In this document: in pieces, positions 46,832 to 52,017 of the stretch
How the letters are laid out: the number at the start of each line of letters is the position of its first letter
How positions within the stretch are numbered: position 1 is the stretch's first letter
NCBI GenBank assembly: GCA_943704425.1
Contig: CALSCP010000372.1
Span: 1 to 52,017 of the forward strand
Source of the DNA: Ministeria vibrans ATCC 50519
Taxonomy: Eukaryota > Opisthokonta > Filasterea
DNA length: 52,017 nt
Reading direction: 5' to 3'
The notes under the pieces: model-generated
Seen by the model: only the letters and a program-made list of their open reading frames with translations
Told to the model about the DNA's origin: nothing
The model's database searches: none
Made by a program: the position numbers and the translations under genes

Positions 46832-48087
46832 ATGAGTCGACTCAAAACTCTTTTGGACGAAGTTTCTGGCAGAATTTTTCATCATTATTGGTCGAGGGTA
46901 AGAAAAAAAAAACAAGATTTTTTCGACAAGACAGCTTCGTCTCAAAATGAACCTCCACGTCGAAAGTGTTTTTTTTGGCTAATTAACCCCGCGTCACCAA
47001 ACCAGCCACAATAGAGCAGTTTGCAAGATTCGATACATTTCTATCCGTTTGCAATTGGATATCGATGTCGGCAGAACACACCGACTTGAGTATGACGAAT
47101 ATTATTTCGTCGTAGACGCTTGTTGCTGATATCTTGCTCCTCATAGATGATGGGAGCACTGAGAGCTATCGACGTATAGCTCTATCAATCTTGCCAAGGC
47201 TGTTGCCTTTCTCGTCGCGGCGAGAAAGCCTGCTGGAAATGATCCGCGAGCATCACCCATGCATTGGATTCCGATCCAGCGTCATCTGCACGCTCGCTTG
47301 GCCTGATGACAGCCAAGACCTTTGCAGACGGTTTAATGTAGCATCAACAACAAGGCACAAGCTCTCAAGCGTGTGCACAAGCCTAGCAGGCAAGGGACGC
47401 AGCGACACAACTCCCCAAGTGTCTCAGTCTGACACAAGTACAAGTGGATCCAGTGTCGCCAACTGCACAGGCGCCGCGGATTCAATCAAAATGCTCCGTC
47501 GCAAACATGACAGCTATCCCACTGTTGAGTATGTTGAGTTTGTGTACGAGCCGGCGCCACCCATTGGATTTCTTCAGCGTGTCTCGTCGCAATATGTAAG
47601 CTTCATCATTACTAATAATTATTATTGTGATAAGTAAGATGCATTAATATTATAATATTGCTGCCTCTCTTAGTCTGTAATAATATAATAATAATAATTA
47701 TTTTATAGTTATTATTATTATTTTACTCTTGTTTCTCCGCAGAACCCAGTCGGGGGAGTGGGAAGATCGATTCAATTCGTCAGGCTGGAATCTTCTCGAG
47801 CGCCAGCGTCGTCTCAAACAAGACCAGTCCCGTTTGAAGAACCGAACAGTGGGATGAATGACATTGATTTTGACCCGTCTGTCGACGAAGCAGCTCAAAT
47901 TGCGCAAATTGAATATCAGCTGCGACAGAGCGTGGAGAGCGACGATGCCCAAGACGATGATGTTTACCTGTGTAACGGATGTATTTACGCCACCAAGGCT
48001 GAAGAAGTTGAAATTTCACTGGATTTCGCCTCAACTGAGCCAGTGACTGACCCAATGAGTTTTCGAATGCTTCCTTCAGATGAGTAA
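46832..48087 (+). CDS. Unrecognised 303-aa protein sharing GTPase A's C-terminal motif
   Basis: Proposed exons 46832-46897, 47015-47066, 47147-47595, 47743-48087. Exons 3 and 4 are solid (long open frames joined in phase at Tyr|AACCC); exons 1 and 2 are tentative and use a GTCGGC donor. Exon 3 includes DDSQDLCRRF, a Ser/Thr-rich part and VEYVEFVYEPAPPIGFLQR. Exon 4 has acidic segments (DIDFDPSVDEAAQIAQIEYQ) and ends STEPVTDPMSFRMLPSDE, close to the EPVTDPKAF end of GTPase A. No catalytic motif is visible. Its head-to-head position beside GTPase A suggests a partner protein, but that is inference. Confidence 0.65.
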
Positions 48088-48381
48088 AACTAAAACCCCA
48101 TAAATATATAATATTAAATTATTTATGAAAAAGAATAATACAACCCATTTATTAACGATACGGTCACCACGCAAAGACACAGCCAGACCGCCTTGCAAAC
48201 TCAACCAAAACTCTAGAGGTAACATGGGAGAACAGAAATTAATTATTAGTGCTGTTCGTGGTTTGTATACGAATTTGTATTTTCTTCTTATTAGTAATAG
48301 TAGTATGTTCCTCATTGATATTAAACTCACTTTATTGTTGTTGACAAGAAATGAACCTGATAAAAACAATTGTATTGGTCT

Positions 48382-48487
48382 TTACGAGAAAGGAGACACT
48401 TTTTTCTCAAATTTGAAGAGCAAAATTCCGCCCTGAAGGCTCACAGTTTTCTTCTTTGCATCATAAAGCTGAGGAACCTACAATAAG

Positions 48488-48541
<54 letters not shown>

Positions 48542-50248
48542 TTAGTGCACATTTAATAAAGTGCGCACTAGTTCAGAGGGTGAGTGCAGAAGAAACGTAC
48601 CGTGAAGTTGATGTTGAACTGTCCCGTTTTTGTTTTCACCAGCGGAAGGGAAGAATTCGTCGGTTTCTCGGGTCGCTCACCCCACACGGTGTAGACTGGA
48701 AGGTCGCCTTGCCGCGACACGCGAAGATGTTCCTTGTCGTTTTTCACCCCGGGAATATCAATCTCCACCCAGAAGTGATCGTCGGTAACAAAGAAGCCAA
48801 TCTAAAGACGGAAGGAAAAAACAACCCCGTGTTAAAGATTATTCATACAACCATTCTAACTATTTTAAAGAGTATCCTTTGGAGTCGTACATCCGGGGCG
48901 TAGTGGCGTTTCAGGTCGACGCGGAATTGGAAAAACTTGAAAGAGCCCTGAATAAAACTGTGGTAGTCGTCGGGCGAGCGGTCAGTACCCGTGGGCGCCA
49001 GCAACCATGACTCGCGCTGCGGCGGAGTTTTTCCGCCGGAGACCTCTCCGGCGCCCGCAGTACTCGTGTCAGATTCCTTCTCACGTGATACAAGATGAAA
49101 ATCATGTGAGCCAATGTACTGCTCCGCGTGCGTCTTCATGCCGTTTAGCAGCCGCTGTGGAAGAGATTTTGCCAGCTTCTCGCGCGGCTCGACAAGTTGG
49201 ATCATTCGGGCGATAATTCGAATAGTACGCGCGTTGTGGAGTTGCTCCTCCTCTTTCTTGATTTCGTCGTTGCAGAGGAACACATGTGTGCTGCACTTTG
49301 TGACGAGCTCAATTCCATCGTTGTCCTTCCGCGTTTGTGGTCCGGTAAACATTGGCAACACTCGTGCCTACAAGGAGTTATTATGATTTAATAATATTAT
49401 GCATTATTCTGATTATTATAATATTGCATACCGTAAACGCCTTCTTGGCCTGCTGATAAGTGTAGTGGCGGAAATTGTGAACCACAATGATGTGATCCGT
49501 GGCAGTTTTGAGACGTTCCCACATATTGAAAAGCATCTCTTGGTCGGCCGACGTGAAGTCACTCACAACAAACAAGAGTTTGTCAGAAACAGAGAAAATG
49601 ATGTCCTGAATGAAGTTGTCCGTGGCCTTGCGATGTGCTGCTGCAAAAGCAATCTTTCCGTTTTTTTGAGATTCGAATTGCGCAAAATCAACTGCAACAT
49701 GATTGTAATTAGTATGGCTAAAGAACAATACTAATATTATAATAATTATTTTTAATAATCTCACCTTTTCGAACGGGACTCGCCATTCCAGCACTGTCAA
49801 CATACACCGTATTGTCTTGGTGATACAGAATGCTCAAAGGCTTTGTGTTGCCCTGAGCACCTCGCATTGACTGCAGGTTTGCCCCCGTCAGTTTTTTTAC
49901 AAGAAAAGTTTTTCCCTTGTTGAACCAGCCGACGACTCCAATCACCTAATCGAATACAAATAAGAAATATGCTATAATAGCCGTGACACATTAAATTATC
50001 CACGCAATTCGTACTCGGCGCGGCTTAGAAGCTTGCGTGCATGGACGCGAGGGATCTTTCAATTCACAGACGAATTGACGCGCTTCGACTGTATCGTTGG
50101 GCGTAACGTCCCAGCCGCCACTCCAAAGGTTCGAGATCTTGTCGATATTGACAACAACATGATACTCAGTAGTATCAGGGTCTTGCGTGTCGACTGCTGT
50201 TGGAGCTCTTGTTGCAGAACTTGAAGACGCTCCCGCGCTTGCCGACAT
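48382..50248 (-). CDS. P-loop GTPase B, paralogue of GTPase A
   Basis: Exons 50248-50015, 49945-49765, 49691-49432, 49367-48891, 48801-48601, 48477-48382; 482 aa. G1 GWFNKGKT (84-91), a Thr in NTKPLSI for switch I, G3 DSAGM (128-132), and VVHNFRHY in place of NKxD. Intron positions, the 477-nt exon 4 and the final-exon pattern VPQLYD..KKTV (VPPLFD..LKTV in A) show common descent. It lacks the myristoylation start, the Lys/Asp/Glu segment and the EPVTDP end of A. The start is the ATG of MSASAG; the frame is open upstream, and an ATG-led stretch near 50505-50460 (VANVTADERRRLF) could be a further exon. Introns carry TAA and AT repeats. Confidence 0.8.
48486..48540. repeat. (TAA)n microsatellite in GTPase B last intron
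   Basis: About 54 bp of nearly pure AAT/TAA between the last two exons of GTPase B. Confidence 0.9.
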
Positions 50249-50568
50249 GACCTTGGGAGCATAGTCAGACGTCAGTATTATACTTCTGGCTCTCGTGTGG
50301 CAATGCCAGGAGGTTCTTACCACCGTGAGCAAAAGCAATAGAAAAAATAATGAAACAATGAAACTGAAAAAGAAAATGGACGAAGAAAAGTGCGACGGTC
50401 GAACCTTGAGAAAAAAAAGTTTTTCCCAGCAAGTTCTTGTCGAAAATAATAAATACATACAAAAAAGTCTTCGTCTCTCGTCCGCCGTGACATTGGCCAC
50501 CATTTTCACCAATTATTTCTTCTCTTCTGTTCTTACCACACGTCGGGCAGCATTTGCTTGTTGTTTGA
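50249..50568. other. Divergent region GTPase B / membrane protein; possible extra 5' exon
   Basis: 320 bp. On the minus strand there is an ATG-led coding-like segment near 50505-50460 followed by a GTATGT donor, and an open frame joins the current GTPase B start from upstream; a spliced 5' exon is possible but I could not fix its acceptor. The rest must hold both promoters. Confidence 0.4.
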
Positions 50569-52017
50569 ATGTCTTCCAGTATGCTTAATGGCGAAAAGGA
50601 GGAATTTGAAACCCGTCAGTCGAGAATCACGTTTTCAGCGGTGGTAAAATGGATTGCCCTTCTTGTGCTGGCTCCCGTCGGCATCCAGCCAGTGTACATA
50701 TCAACTGCGGGCCAAAGGGGCTCCATCAAAGTGCTTCTCCCTCTGGGACCACTTGGATGGACGCTCTTTTTTCCGTGCGACTGGGAAAAATATGCGCTGA
50801 GGTCGAATGAGGTTGACACGCGCTGCTGGACAATCGTGTTCTTGTTCATGATGCCCGTCTGGATCCAATATCACGCACACCATGACGTTTGCGAAGCGGT
50901 TCATCGCCAGTCTGCGTTGCTGCAGATGCTGTGTACAATTGGCGCCGTTTGCAACGCCTATTTCGTTCTACTCCTCGCCTTCTGCGGCGTCCAGCCTCTC
51001 TATACCGCGTGCCTTGGGTCGCACACGACTATTAAAGTGTACTTTCCCATGGGTCCTATTGGTTGGACGTTGGTTTTTCCTGCTGACTGGAAGAAGCTTT
51101 CGCAACGCTCAGACGCAGAAGAAGAGCACACGCCAATCATTACTGTGTTTGTTGTTCTTCCTGTGTGGGTTCAATGTGCCACACTCCAAGACGACACGCA
51201 ATTTCTTCTCACGGAAAGCCCCGGTGTCCCTTGCAACTATTACGGAAGCATGGCAAAACCCCAGTCTGAAAAGTCCATCGCTCAGCCGTCGCTTGTTGTT
51301 GACGAAGGGTTCGTCGCAGGGACCACGCTCTCAGAGCTGTCCGACATCGGGTGGACTGTAAAGCATCCCGTTAACCCTCAACTACGTGAACCGCCAGTTG
51401 TGGTTTGTATTGCAGGCGGAACCAATGCAAGCGCGGAATTTGACAACTTGTTGCCTTTGCGAGCCGCCGACGATTCACCGTCCTCCCAAGCTCCTCTGAT
51501 TGAATGGGGTTCGATCAAGCAAGAAAACACAAGCACACCTCTTCTTGGCGTCGTAAAATGCGTAGCTCAAGCGCCTCCTCTTGAATCTGGTAAGAGGAGG
51601 AGCAAGGATAATTAATTAAAAAAAACACTAGTTTAGCCGACCCCCTCTCTCCTCGATGTAGTTCTCGTTGACGTCGCCAACCTGACGCCTCTGAACGACG
51701 AGCTCAAAGCGCGCACTGCGTCTGCATCTTTTGCATGGCATTTGGTGTGTAAAGCAGTGGATGCAATGATTCTAGTTGTGAGTCATTTGTCACTTGATGA
51801 ATTGTGTCTGCTCGAGAGCGCTGCGGAATCATTGGGAGCCCACCGCGTGTTTATTATTCATTTGGCTCAACACAAAAACGCAGAGCCTGTCACCGAGTCT
51901 GCCGCCTCTTCCATTGCTCTACAAACTTTGCAGGTGTGTTCTTTTATGTGTGTGTGTGTGTGTGTGTGTGTGTGATTATTATTGTTGTAAAGAATTATTT
52001 CGAGGAATCATTCAGGA
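50569..52017 (+). CDS. Membrane protein with duplicated hydrophobic module and degenerate GTPase-like region, 3' part outside window
   Basis: Exons 50569-51589 and 51662-51933, then a GTGTGT donor; 431 residues seen. The N-terminal half has two copies of one module (about 24-95 and 113-205): a hydrophobic helix, GVQPLY or GIQPVY, STA/CLG, IKV.(F/L)P.GP.GWTL.FP.DW, and a second helix ending PVW(I/V)Q. The part after residue 318 follows the GTPase paralogues in order: LLGVVKCVAQ at the G1 site but without GK[ST], then VLVDVANLTP at the G3 site (DVAN for DxAG), then MILVVSHLSLDELCLLESAAESLG and VFIIHLA, like IIVVVEDITAHEQELIYSVCEQLG and LFVVHNY. It therefore looks like a membrane-anchored pseudo-GTPase. 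Inference rests on visual alignment only. Confidence 0.65.

Noticed and set aside
48125-48436. 103-aa plus-strand frame between the 303-aa gene and GTPase B
   Set aside because: Overlaps the 3' exon of GTPase B in antisense; no family likeness and low-complexity composition.

Overview
This is a nuclear window from a eukaryote. Almost every gene is split by short GT..AG introns (about 53 to 700 nt, most 60 to 250 nt), stops are standard, genes are packed on both strands with about 70 to 400 bp between them, and introns and spacers are full of microsatellites. Gene content (CWC15, SAP18, KMT5A, MZT1, GDAP2-like, ARMT1, an FNDC3-like protein, and a secreted collagen with a type IV NC1 domain) points to an opisthokont close to animals. 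The compactness suggests a unicellular holozoan (filasterean, choanoflagellate, ichthyosporean or relative) more than an animal. I cannot name the species from the sequence. All exon joins were built by eye from splice motifs, reading-frame phase and family resemblance; every multi-exon model keeps frame throughout.

Layout. 1-5.2 kb: PPCS (coenzyme A synthesis, 3' end outside the window), CWC15 (spliceosome), a nucleotide-sugar 4,6-dehydratase. 5.3-9.2 kb: F-box/ankyrin protein, leucine-rich-repeat protein with a PPxY tail, methionyl-tRNA formyltransferase. 9.4-15 kb: nine-module fibronectin III tail-anchored protein, MOZART1, a DJ-1/PfpI protein. 15-19.6 kb: an ER-retained beta-hexosaminidase, SAP18, KMT5A/SET8. 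19.9-24.3 kb: macro-domain GDAP2-like protein ending in a CaaX box, and a PX-domain protein. 24.6-29.8 kb: STI1/Hop (19 exons) and a mitochondrial RCC1-like protein. 30.2-33.8 kb: two tandem O-fucosyltransferase-like genes homogenised by gene conversion. 33.9-42.3 kb: a 17-exon collagen gene and, directly upstream on the same strand, a secreted 2-oxoglutarate/Fe(II) oxygenase ending in RDEL. 42.5-43.8 kb: ARMT1. 44.2 kb to the end: two head-to-head gene pairs containing two paralogous P-loop GTPases (one with a myristoylation motif), a small protein sharing the C-terminal motif of one GTPase, and a membrane protein fused to what looks like a degenerate GTPase domain.

The strongest finding is the collagen locus. 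One gene joins a signal peptide, about 600 residues of Ala/Ser/Thr-rich repeats, a probable coiled coil, an embedded globular module, about 65 Gly-X-Y triplets with seven uniform four-residue interruptions, and a complete tandem C4 (NC1) domain of type IV collagen. Each C4 half lacks the same two cysteines. The neighbouring ER oxygenase (active second domain, degenerate first domain) is a natural candidate to hydroxylate this collagen. The second accessory region is the GTPase cluster at the right end. Together with the fucosyltransferases and the KDEL hexosaminidase, the window is rich in secretory-pathway and extracellular-matrix functions.
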